From Nostoc sp. ATCC 43529 (GTDB taxonomy: Bacteria > Cyanobacteriota > Cyanobacteriia > Cyanobacteriales > Nostocaceae), in assembly GCA_003326205.1 (NCBI GenBank), contig LWTK01000031.1, forward strand, positions 62,001 to 126,000: a DNA stretch of 64,000 bases. Reading direction: 5' to 3'. Position numbers and translations under genes: made by a program. Position 1 is the stretch's first letter. Each line of letters begins with the position of its first letter. The notes beneath the pieces are model-generated. The model did not search any database. It was given only the letters and a program-made list of their open reading frames with translations, and was not told the origin of the DNA. Shown piece after piece: positions 18,386 through 26,699 of the stretch.

Positions 18386-18581
18386 AGACCTCTTGCATAA
18401 ATAATTTTTTGTCTCACGCAAAGACAAGGCAGCGCGGTCTTGGGGGTTTCCACGCCAGTTGCTTCTCCTGTGGTCGCCGCTGCGCGAACAAGTCGGGCAT
18501 TGCCCGCCCAACGCACTGGCTCCCCATGAGCGACTGCCGCGCAAAGAAGAGTAGGAAAAGAAGGACTTTTGCAAGAAGTCT
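18386..18581. mobile_element. 196-bp non-coding mini-element with inverted ends and 3-bp duplication
   Basis: Ends AGACCTCTTGCA (18386-18397) and TGCAAGAAGTCT (18570-18581) are inverted repeats with 11 of 12 matches. Both sides are flanked by ACT. The interior is GC-richer than the surroundings. A solo copy of the same end, TGCAAGAGGTCT, occurs near 36069-36080. Consistent with a MITE; the parent transposase is not in the window. Confidence 0.6.
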
Positions 18582-18648
18582 ACTGTCTAGTGAGGAGTTA
18601 ACAGTTATTCATCGGTGTCAACTTAACGTAAAATCGATGTCCAGCAAG

Positions 18649-18759
18649 GAACTGAAGTTCTTTGCTTATAGCAAAAGTCATCTCAAGATGACTCAATTTT
18701 GTTGAAAGTTTTTAGTCTACTTCAGTAGACTTTAGGTATGAGCAAAAGAACTTTAGTTC
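18649..18759. repeat. Cruciform repeat with two internal hairpins
   Basis: The outer arms GAACTGAAGTTCTTTGC and GCAAAAGAACTTTAGTTC are inverted. Inside are AGTCATCT-ca-AGATGACT and AGTCTACT-tc-AGTAGACT (18714-18731). The whole unit can fold into a three-arm structure. No gene overlaps it. Confidence 0.6.
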
Positions 18760-18840
18760 TAGGCGGGTGAGGAAGCCAACAGTTAAGCCATTTCTAACTT
18801 AGAGAGTTTCTGCAAAATCTAAAATTGTATTAGTTTTAGA

Positions 18841-20307
18841 TTATCTCGATCTAATAGCAGCATAGTTAGTTTTATAAATAGGCAGTGTTTCTTTAGCTTG
18901 TGCAGAAACAGAGCTATTTTCTGGAATAGCTTCTAATAAATTAATAGCTTGCTTCCATTTATCTTTTGCTTGCTTGCGAGTTCTTGCTGAATGAGGCGAA
19001 TTTTGTAAAAAAAACGTAGCTTCTATTGCCAGTTTTTGTGCTGATTCTAAGTTAGCGATCGCTTTTTTTTCAGCCAAGACTATTTTATTGATAGCGTCAT
19101 AGTTTGTCTGATAACGAGTTAATTTCTTCTTTGCTTGCTCAAAAACTGATGTTTGAGGGGGAATGCTATTTAATAACTTTATTGATTGATACCATTTAGT
19201 TTCTGCTTGTTGCCATACTTGTAGAGAATGCGGCGGCTTTTGAGCTAGAGATGCAGCTTCCATACCGAGTTTTTGAGCCGAGTTAAAATTAGCGATCGCT
19301 CTTTGTTCTGGACTTAAACTTCGACTTTCTAATTGTGGATTTTGGTTTTGCATTTGGCGACCACAAAAACCCAAAAATAATAGACTTGAGACTAGGAAAA
19401 AAGCTGTAATTAGGATTTTGGGTGTTGGAATTTTTAAGGGATTTTCTAATTGTTCGCTAATAATTAGCTTTTTAGTGCTTTGCTGCTCAATTTTTTTTAG
19501 AGCTTCTTCTGCCTGTTGTTTCAAAAAGTCACTTTGAATAATTAATGTAGCAATTTGTTCTTGAAAAACATCACAATCATTCAAAATATCTGTTAGTTCT
19601 TGAATTTTACTATCACTTGATATAATTAATTCGTGGTCATCATCTAACCACTCTAAGGTAAATCCAGATTTGCCACAAAAAGCAGAGACTCCTAACAAAA
19701 TAGTTAGTAAGCTATGACTAGTTTTGATAGTATTAAAAATATAATTTAGTTTTTGTTGTAACTGTAATAACTCCTTCTGATAATTACTGAATTTTTGAAG
19801 TTGATATTCTAAATTTGTAGAGTTTGTAAACACTAGTTTACTTTTTAAGTTTTCAGCAATAGCTTTAAATTTAGAGGGTAAGCTCACATGGTGACTGTCA
19901 GAATTGAGTTGGCTTACCAATTGAACATCACTGAGAATATCGGCAGCTAAAGCCTGCAAAAAATAACCCCATTCAATCCAGGCATCAATTTTTTTTTCTA
20001 AATCAATTAATGAAAGTTTAGTTTCCCAATTACCAAATTTTGCTGCTAGGGCTGGATCTATTAATCCAATATGAGGTATAAACAAACTGGCTACTTTATT
20101 AGTTCGAGGGAGTGTGGCGATCACTGAATTATTGATATTGCCAAATTTTAATTCCTGAATAATTAACTTTTGAATATTTCTGAGTTCTTCCTGAGCATTA
20201 TTAATCAGGATAATTTGTTGCATTATTTCATGAGAATCGCCGATGGTTAGCTTCAAGCTTTGAATCAATTTTGGCAATTCACTAACAAGTAATTCGAGGT
20301 TAGCCAT
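18841..20307 (-). CDS. Coiled-coil membrane-anchored protein with two C-terminal helical repeats
   Basis: 488 residues, family not recognised. Residues 1-290 are mostly helical and hydrophilic with coiled-coil character (EAWIEWG, QKELLQLQQKLNYIFN). One membrane span is at about 300-318 (ILITAFFLVSSLLFLGFCG). Residues 330-488 hold two copies of a 75-residue unit: AIANFNSAQKLGMEAASLAQ...VWQQAETKWYQSIKLLNSIP and then AIANLESAQKLAIEATFFLQ...KQAKDKWKQAINLLEAIP. This repeat type occurs in other cyanobacterial exported or signalling proteins, from memory. The topology suggests a cytosolic helical head and a periplasmic repeat pair, or the reverse. Confidence 0.75.
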   Translation of the reverse strand: MANLELLVSELPKLIQSLKLTIGDSHEIMQQIILINNAQEELRNIQKLIIQELKFGNINNSVIATLPRTNKVASLFIPHIGLIDPALAAKFGNWETKLSLIDLEKKIDAWIEWGYFLQALAADILSDVQLVSQLNSDSHHVSLPSKFKAIAENLKSKLVFTNSTNLEYQLQKFSNYQKELLQLQQKLNYIFNTIKTSHSLLTILLGVSAFCGKSGFTLEWLDDDHELIISSDSKIQELTDILNDCDVFQEQIATLIIQSDFLKQQAEEALKKIEQQSTKKLIISEQLENPLKIPTPKILITAFFLVSSLLFLGFCGRQMQNQNPQLESRSLSPEQRAIANFNSAQKLGMEAASLAQKPPHSLQVWQQAETKWYQSIKLLNSIPPQTSVFEQAKKKLTRYQTNYDAINKIVLAEKKAIANLESAQKLAIEATFFLQNSPHSARTRKQAKDKWKQAINLLEAIPENSSVSAQAKETLPIYKTNYAAIRSR

Positions 20308-20516
20308 AAATACCCCTTAGGGATTTGTCGAAAATATATGCCAAACAATTAAAATGGCTGGAGTAAGAACATAACCACGTCTATTGCCTCTGAGCATCCT
20401 AAATGAATGACAAATTTCAGGAACTATAGAATATATAGTTCCCAGAAATCCTACTAAAGTAACAATTTGAGTTTAAACGTCCGAAAATAAAGACGAAACT
20501 ACCTATTCGCTAACGT

Positions 20517-21920
20517 ATGAATGAAGTTGATTTAGCATTTACCCCAGCACTAGAGTTAGCCCAATTAATCCGTCGTCGGGAAGTATCACCGCTAGAGTTG
20601 GTGGAAATATATTTAGAACGCATTGGACAGCTGAATCCACAATTAGGAAGTTATTTTACAGTCACAGCAGAAGCGGCGATCGCAGATGCTAAAGCTAAAA
20701 CAGAATTACTAACAACTACTTCAGAACTACCGCCATTTTTTGGTGTGCCGATTTCCATTAAAGACCTGAATGCTGTAGCCGGTGTTACCTGTACCTATGG
20801 AAATCCGGCATTAATCAACAATATCGCTAACTATGATGATGTAGTCGTCACCAAGATTAGGCAAGCTGGTTTTATCATTCTCGGTAAAACAGCCACTTCC
20901 GAATTAGGCTCATTACCTTACAGCGAACCTACGGGTTTTCCCCCAGCAAGAAATCCGTGGAATTTAGAATACACTCCTGGCGGTTCTAGTGGTGGTGCGG
21001 CGGCGGCGGTAGCAGCGGGATTATGTGCCATCGCCCAAGGTTCTGATGGCGGTGGTTCCATTCGGGGGCCTGCGGCTTGTTGTGGTTTGGTGGGACTCAA
21101 ACCATCACGGGGTAGGGTGAGTAAAGCACCCGTGGGCGAACGTCTCGCTGGAATTGCCACCAACGGGCCAATAGCGCGGACTGTGGCTGATGCTGCTGCG
21201 CTTTTGGATGCCATATCTGGCTATGTCACAGGCGATCCTTACTGGCTACCAGATCCCGAAACATCATTTCTCGCCGCCAGCCAAACAAAACCTGGCGCTT
21301 TGCGAATAGCCTTTGACACAAGCATTTTTCCTTTGGGAGAAGCTGACGCTAACTCTCAGCAAGGCGTCCGAGAAACAGTCAAGTTGTTAGAACAACTCGG
21401 CCATCAAGTTGAACAGAAATCTCCAGATTTCAGCGGTTTAATTGAACCATTTCAAATTGTCTGGCAAGCTGGGGTAGCGGCGTCAGGGCTTCCTGTTGAA
21501 GTTTTGCAGCCCTTAAATCGCTGGCTATTTGCCCGTACAGGTTCTGTAGCTGAGTACCTGCAAGGAGTTGCCCAAATGCAAGTAGTAGCAAGGCAAATTG
21601 TGGCGTTTTTCGATAGCGTAGATGTACTGCTATTGCCAGTTTATTTACATTCACCCATCCGTGTTGGAGAATGGGCTAATCTGAGTCCAGAAGAGACATT
21701 CCAAAATATTGTTCAATGGGTTGCACCTTGTCCACCTGCCAATGCAACTGGACAACCAGCGATCGCCATTCCTGTAGGATTTGATAGTAAGGGTTTACCC
21801 ATTAGTGTACAGATCATTGGCAAACCGGCAGCTGAAGCCACACTCATCAGCCTAGCAGCACAAATAGAAGCAGCTAAACCTTGGATTGGGCATCGTCCAG
21901 CCTTTGCAATCTCAGCCTAA
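20517..21920 (+). CDS. Amidase-signature family hydrolase
   Basis: 467 residues. The amidase signature is complete: catalytic Lys82 (VPISIKDLN), cis-Ser in PGGSSGGAAAAVAAG (Ser157/158) and nucleophile Ser181 in GSDGGGSIRGPA. The Ser-cisSer-Lys triad predicts hydrolysis of an amide (or transfer, as in GatA). It is shorter and less GatA-like than tRNA amidotransferase subunits, so a stand-alone amidase acting on small amides or cyclic oligomers is more likely. It is cytosolic, with no operon partner. Confidence 0.93.
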   Translation: MNEVDLAFTPALELAQLIRRREVSPLELVEIYLERIGQLNPQLGSYFTVTAEAAIADAKAKTELLTTTSELPPFFGVPISIKDLNAVAGVTCTYGNPALINNIANYDDVVVTKIRQAGFIILGKTATSELGSLPYSEPTGFPPARNPWNLEYTPGGSSGGAAAAVAAGLCAIAQGSDGGGSIRGPAACCGLVGLKPSRGRVSKAPVGERLAGIATNGPIARTVADAAALLDAISGYVTGDPYWLPDPETSFLAASQTKPGALRIAFDTSIFPLGEADANSQQGVRETVKLLEQLGHQVEQKSPDFSGLIEPFQIVWQAGVAASGLPVEVLQPLNRWLFARTGSVAEYLQGVAQMQVVARQIVAFFDSVDVLLLPVYLHSPIRVGEWANLSPEETFQNIVQWVAPCPPANATGQPAIAIPVGFDSKGLPISVQIIGKPAAEATLISLAAQIEAAKPWIGHRPAFAISA

Positions 21921-22088
21921 TTATCCAAGCATCCTTGGAATATTCAAAAATTACAAAGAAAGGCAGAGGGCAGAGGGCAGAAGGCAGAAGGAAAGAAGTA
22001 TTAATAAAAACTTTAATTCTGGGTATAAAGCCCAGTTTAAAAAAAGATACTGGTACGAGACGCGTAGTGCGAGATACAAAGCGTCCTT

Positions 22089-22176
22089 GCTTCAATCCCA
22101 CTTTTAAAAACGTGGGTTCCTTCTGCCTTCTGAACACCTCGACCCTACTAATCCCACGCCTTGAAGCCGTGGGATT
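22089..22176. repeat. Two tandem hairpins of IS200/IS605-end type
   Basis: One hairpin is ATCCCAC-(ttttaaaaac)-GTGGGTT near 22094-22118; the second is AATCCCACG (22150-22158) with CGTGGGATT (22168-22176). Subterminal hairpins of this kind mark the ends of IS200/IS605 elements. No transposase is present, so this may be a deleted element. The second could also serve as a terminator for the gene ending at 22178. Confidence 0.4.
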
Positions 22177-22177
22177 G

Positions 22178-25100
22178 TCAAATTTTCCGGTTGTCGAGTC
22201 CTTGGGAATTGTAATTTTTGAATTGGTATTTCTCTAATAATTCCTTAACTTGGGCGGCTACTAGAGGGTGTGGATCGTTTTGTAGCTGAGGTAGGATTTG
22301 GAAGAGGACGCGCTGTGAAACCATATTTAAGTATGCGATCGCCGCTTCTCGAACAAAGCCTGTTGGATGGCGCAAACTAGCTAAAATCTCAGAACTTGTG
22401 AGCCGGATACGAGCAACTTGAGCAAAATGAAAACAGCAAGCTAAGCACCAATCAGAGAGCAAATTGCCCAACAGCAGCAATCTGTGGAGGCGATCGCTAA
22501 CTAACATATTTTCATATTCCACAATCTTTGCTTCTACTAAATGTTGTAATTTTTCTGGCTCTGTTCGCTTATCTAAAATATTCAACAATAGAGACTTGGA
22601 AGGCAAAGTTACGGTATGTTCTAGGATTTCTAAACCCCGCGCTAAGTTTACCACTGAGAGCGATCGTAAATTAAACGCTGCTGCTTGCATCTTTTCTGGC
22701 GAGTAAAGCAGTCTCAGTAACAGTAACAGCCTTTCTCTGACATCTAATTCTAATTCTGTGAGGGAGCGTTGCAATAATTCACAGACAATTAAAATCCTCT
22801 CACTGGATTGATAATCTTCTTGTTTGTCTATATCTTTAAAGTCTATATAAGCAGCGTAAATTTCACCTAAAAATCGTAATTCCTGCTCGATTAATTTTTC
22901 TACTCGACTCTCATAAAACCGATCGTCTAAACCTTTAATTCCCGGTTGTTTGTGTATTTTGAGTAAGCTATGAAGAATATGATCCCTGGTAGTACCCCAA
23001 CAGGTTTCTAAGTTTTCCCATAAAGCTTCCATTGCTTCTTGGCTACCAATTTGAGCAATGGTACGCCAAGCGTACATCCGCACTACTTCTGGTTTGTAAA
23101 TATCCCTAGCCAACTGCAACAGCATTTCTAGGGCTTCGTTTTCCAGTCGGGTTAAGGCTAACATTGCTGTGCTACGGGTTGACTTGTAGTAAAGTGCAGC
23201 AATCAGCGCACAATAGTACTCTTCTAAATGGGTTGCTGCAATCATTTCCAACACCGCACAGCGCACCCGTAAGGATTCATCTTGTAACAAATTCGGAATG
23301 TGAATTCGCAACGCCTGTAAATAAACTGCTTCTCTGAGGGCTTTGACTCCATTTATCCGTTCGCGTTCTTGCTTATGAGTCAGCATTCGGCGCATTGTTT
23401 TGGTAGCTGCTACCTTTTGCATCGGCGTTCCTTGGCGTAAGACTAAAGCCGCTGCGGTGGCCCGGATGAGTGAGTTTTGCCGGGGGTTTAGGTATTCTTC
23501 GAGGAGGCTTAAATTGGGATTTGGTTCAGCTAGCCAAATGTAACGCAGGGCTAGGGCAAAAACTTCGGGATTAGTTTCTTGGGGTTGTTCTAACAAAGGA
23601 CGGATAGCAGGTACATAAGTGGGATTTGCACCCCCCATCAGCATCACTTCCAAACTTTGGCACTGCAAATCTGGGGTTAACTTGACTAATAAGGGTGCTA
23701 AAACTTCCGCAGCACCTTGGGAATCAATTTGGGCTAAAAGTTCAATGCAAGAGTGTTTATCTGCCTCGTTGCCTTTTTCAGCTAATGCTTTGACTACGCC
23801 TTGCTTAAAGAATTTTAGACCGACATTCGTTGCACTCAGCTGACCCCGTGCCACACTTAAAACTAACAAATCAACATAACGCGATCGCAATTGGCAAACT
23901 ACTTTTAAACAAGTGCCAGCTATCAGCATTGTTTCTGCTACTAACACCCATTTTTGTAGCGGTTCAGGTACAAAATGCCCACAAATTAATAAAGTGACAA
24001 AAATTACCAATCCTGTCAACCCTGTGGCGATCGCTTCGGCTGTTCCCCCAGATAAGGTTTGCATCTGGCTGCGAATTGCTTCTGGAATCGGTTGATAAAG
24101 TATGGGGCCGCTACTCATCACAAAGGTGTAGCGTAAAAGTTCATCGCAGAATTTGACAATTACTAAACCCCAGAAAAAGCTTTGCGATTGCATCCCTGGA
24201 ATTAAATGCAAAAATACCAGCACTCCTGGTAGTAAAAAGCCTACAGCAATTGGTAAAAGTGTGGCAGTGAAAAATACTCCCATCCGTTCAATCAGTCGGC
24301 TAGAAACAAACCACTGGATTAACAACTCACACAAGCCCAACATGCCACCAAACAGACCCAAGAAGCTAGCAATTTCGCGGTCACTCAAACTCGATTGGAG
24401 TTCGCGTAAATACTGAAAATCCACTAACAACCCAATCACTTGCAACAAACCGACAAAAGCAAATAAATGCCAAACATAGCGCTTCAAAGGACTTTTGAGG
24501 AAACGCTGTCGTGAAGCTTGTTCCCCAGGAATTGTGATTTGTGGAGTTTCGGGAAAAGCTGCTCGATACTGATGAGTTAAATAAAATAAAATCGCCGATC
24601 CCAATAAAATCACCACACAGGCGATGAGGATCACCTTATTCAGTCTGGCGTACTGCACCAACCAAGGCAAACTAAAACCACTGATGACATCTGCTACCAA
24701 TAGGCCACTACTGACTAGCGGGTAAGTGCGCTTAATCTCTCGAATGTTAAATATTTGATTGGCAACAATGGACGTGTTGAGATCGTTAAGCACATAAAGG
24801 GCGTCTACCCACAGCCGCAGTAGAAACACCGAAATTACTGCCAGGTAGGAAACACTGCTGCCCCAACGTAATAAAACTAATAAAACTAATGGCGTCACCA
24901 TGCAAGGTGCGATCGCCACAATCACCTGACGTAAAGGAAAAACCTTTTGCAGCCAAGAATATAAAAAAACCAGCCCTGTACTCATTACAGCACTGGCAAT
25001 ATACATCCAAGGTAGTAGATTAGTCTCATATTCGCCCAAAAATAGTGCTACTGTACTATCCTCTGCCCACCGCAATCCTACAGATACAATAGTGTAAAAT

Positions 25101-25210
25101 ACGAACATCATCTGAGTGCGTTCGCTCTCCTCTGGCCGGAGATTTACCCACTGTAGCAAGCGTGGTAAAGCAACTCTATTTACAGCCAACCAGTGATTTT
25201 TCAGTTCCAT
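22178..25210 (-). CDS. Nucleotide-transporter-like (MFS/Npt) membrane protein fused to HEAT repeats
   Basis: 1010 residues. Residues 1-440 carry about 12 membrane spans in the pattern of the ATP/ADP-translocase-like (Npt/TLC) branch of the MFS: LRPEESERTQMMFVFYTIVS at the start, WVDALYVLNDLNTSIVANQ and IREIKRTYPLVSSGLLVADV. Residues 470-1000 are cytosolic alpha-solenoid repeats of HEAT type (RVRCAVLEMIAATHLEEYY, FVREAAIAYLNMVSQRVLFQ). Plastid and parasite Npt proteins exchange nucleotides. The substrate of the cyanobacterial HEAT-fused forms is not established, so nucleotide transport is only suggested. Confidence 0.85.
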   Translation of the reverse strand: MELKNHWLAVNRVALPRLLQWVNLRPEESERTQMMFVFYTIVSVGLRWAEDSTVALFLGEYETNLLPWMYIASAVMSTGLVFLYSWLQKVFPLRQVIVAIAPCMVTPLVLLVLLRWGSSVSYLAVISVFLLRLWVDALYVLNDLNTSIVANQIFNIREIKRTYPLVSSGLLVADVISGFSLPWLVQYARLNKVILIACVVILLGSAILFYLTHQYRAAFPETPQITIPGEQASRQRFLKSPLKRYVWHLFAFVGLLQVIGLLVDFQYLRELQSSLSDREIASFLGLFGGMLGLCELLIQWFVSSRLIERMGVFFTATLLPIAVGFLLPGVLVFLHLIPGMQSQSFFWGLVIVKFCDELLRYTFVMSSGPILYQPIPEAIRSQMQTLSGGTAEAIATGLTGLVIFVTLLICGHFVPEPLQKWVLVAETMLIAGTCLKVVCQLRSRYVDLLVLSVARGQLSATNVGLKFFKQGVVKALAEKGNEADKHSCIELLAQIDSQGAAEVLAPLLVKLTPDLQCQSLEVMLMGGANPTYVPAIRPLLEQPQETNPEVFALALRYIWLAEPNPNLSLLEEYLNPRQNSLIRATAAALVLRQGTPMQKVAATKTMRRMLTHKQERERINGVKALREAVYLQALRIHIPNLLQDESLRVRCAVLEMIAATHLEEYYCALIAALYYKSTRSTAMLALTRLENEALEMLLQLARDIYKPEVVRMYAWRTIAQIGSQEAMEALWENLETCWGTTRDHILHSLLKIHKQPGIKGLDDRFYESRVEKLIEQELRFLGEIYAAYIDFKDIDKQEDYQSSERILIVCELLQRSLTELELDVRERLLLLLRLLYSPEKMQAAAFNLRSLSVVNLARGLEILEHTVTLPSKSLLLNILDKRTEPEKLQHLVEAKIVEYENMLVSDRLHRLLLLGNLLSDWCLACCFHFAQVARIRLTSSEILASLRHPTGFVREAAIAYLNMVSQRVLFQILPQLQNDPHPLVAAQVKELLEKYQFKNYNSQGLDNRKI

Positions 25211-25484
25211 GCAGTTTTCATTTCTGGTAGTATCACCGCCTAATGGGCATTGGGAGTGCTGAGTGAGTACTTAGGAGTTAGGAGTGAGGAGTCAGGAGTT
25301 AAGAGTGGTGAGGTGAAATTCTATTACAATCTCCTCATCTCCCCATTTCCCTCATCTTCCCCATCGCCTAGACATTACAAAAGTCCTGAGCAACTGAGTA
25401 TTATGTTTCCCACTCAGGCTTCAGGACTATCGATTTGAGATAAATTTATACAACCTGATACTATTGACAAAAATATTTGCAATA

Positions 25485-25579
25485 TACAGCGTTTTTCAGG
25501 TAAATGAAGTACACGGGTAGGGGCGCCAAGCTTAGCGCCCCTACTATGATCTGTACCTCACCACTTGCAATCTGCTGTA
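25485..25579 (+). mobile_element. 95-bp palindromic mini-element, copy 1
   Basis: Ends TACAGC / GCTGTA (extending to TATACAGC/GCTGTATA). The core GTAGGGGCGCCAAGCTTAGC and its complement form a hairpin. A near-identical 95-bp copy lies at 48624-48718 in the opposite orientation. It carries no coding capacity. Confidence 0.75.
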
Positions 25580-25683
25580 TAAATCCTTTGTAGGGGCCTA
25601 CAGATGCACACCCCTACCTAAGACAACGGGACACAAAGAATAACTCTTAACTCAGCACTTCCAATGCCCAATGCTCCAAAATG

Positions 25684-25714
25684 AAAAAATCCCCTGGCTT
25701 CTAGCCAGGGGATT
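25684..25714 (-). terminator. Intrinsic terminator of infC
   Basis: A 12-bp perfect stem AATCCCCTGGCT/AGCCAGGGGATT with a 3-nt loop, followed on the minus strand by a run of T (complement of 25684-25689), lies about 30 nt after the infC stop. It has T-rich flanks on the plus strand too, so it may be bidirectional. Confidence 0.88.
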
Positions 25715-25745
25715 TTCTTTCCTTATCTATTGAAAAGTTAGAAGA

Positions 25746-26279
25746 TTATTTTTTGGGTGAGAGGAGCATCATCATATTTCGCCCTTCTTTTTTGGGCGCT
25801 TGCTGAACTTCACCAAATGGCTCTAAGTCCGTTGCCATGCGTTTGAGCAAATCTTCTGCGAGGTCACTGTGTTGAATTTCTCGACCCCGAAACATCACAG
25901 TAGCTTTGACTTTATCACCATCTTTTAAAAAGCGCTCTGCTTGCTTGACACGGACGTTGTAGTCGTGTTCTTCTATTTTGTAGCGCATCTTAACTTCTTT
26001 GACATCAGCCGTGTGCTGTTTTTTACGGGCTTCCCGCGCCTTTTTCTCCTGCTCAAACTTGTATTTCCCGTAGTCCATAATCCGACAAACTGGCGGGTCA
26101 GCTTTGTCACTCAGTAGCACTAAATCTAGTTCTTTTTCCTCTGCTAGTTGTAGTGCTTCTTGAGGGGGCATAATTCCTAACTGGCCGCCATCAGTGTCAA
26201 TGACCCGAATTTTCGGGAAGCGAATTCGTTCGTTAATTTGGGGCAGATCGCGAGTTCTTTTTTTCTCAATCACAGGCAT
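25746..26279 (-). CDS. infC: Translation initiation factor IF-3
   Basis: 177 residues, the normal length for IF-3. N-domain: [23 protein letters not shown] and [17 protein letters not shown]. Linker: [23 protein letters not shown]-domain: [20 protein letters not shown] and [20 protein letters not shown]-3 binds the 30S subunit, prevents premature 50S joining and proofreads start codons. The start is ATG (26277-26279), unlike the AUU start used for autoregulation in enterics. The gene is followed by a strong terminator and is apparently not in an operon with rpmI/rplT. Confidence 0.97.
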   Translation of the reverse strand: MPVIEKKRTRDLPQINERIRFPKIRVIDTDGGQLGIMPPQEALQLAEEKELDLVLLSDKADPPVCRIMDYGKYKFEQEKKAREARKKQHTADVKEVKMRYKIEEHDYNVRVKQAERFLKDGDKVKATVMFRGREIQHSDLAEDLLKRMATDLEPFGEVQQAPKKEGRNMMMLLSPKK

Positions 26280-26699
26280 TATGATTTGTGGGAGCTCTGA
26301 ATGAAGGATTTGGTGTGGTTTTGACTGGTATGCCTTTGAGGCAAAATACTGAAATAAGTCAGGACTGAAAACATGAGTCTTACAGTTCTAGGGTAACTAA
26401 TTCATGAAATAGTTGCGTCGCTGTATTTGTCATTCTACTCATTGTGAGAGAATTTCTGTGCAATAGTTAATTTAAATTACACATCATTGCTAAATATTAA
26501 GTATTGTGAAAATTATTTGTCAATACTTTAAAACCTCAGATCGGCCAGATAATGTCCACAATACCAAGATTACAGATACAAAGCATCTAGCAAATGATAA
26601 TGTAACATATTGCCTTACATGCGGTAAGATTAGTAACATTTATTATTATAAATATTGTTAAATTTACTTAGATAAAAGAGATAGAGATGTTTTTGTAGG
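26280..26699. other. Divergent promoter region between infC and the WD40 kinase
   Basis: AT-rich spacer of 420 bp with no gene. It must contain the promoters of infC (minus) and of the kinase gene (plus). No confident -10/-35 or NtcA-type box could be assigned by eye. Confidence 0.5.

Noticed and set aside
18229..18705. Overlapping frames of 68-98 codons on both strands
   Set aside because: They run across the MITE and into the cruciform repeat; no family resemblance.
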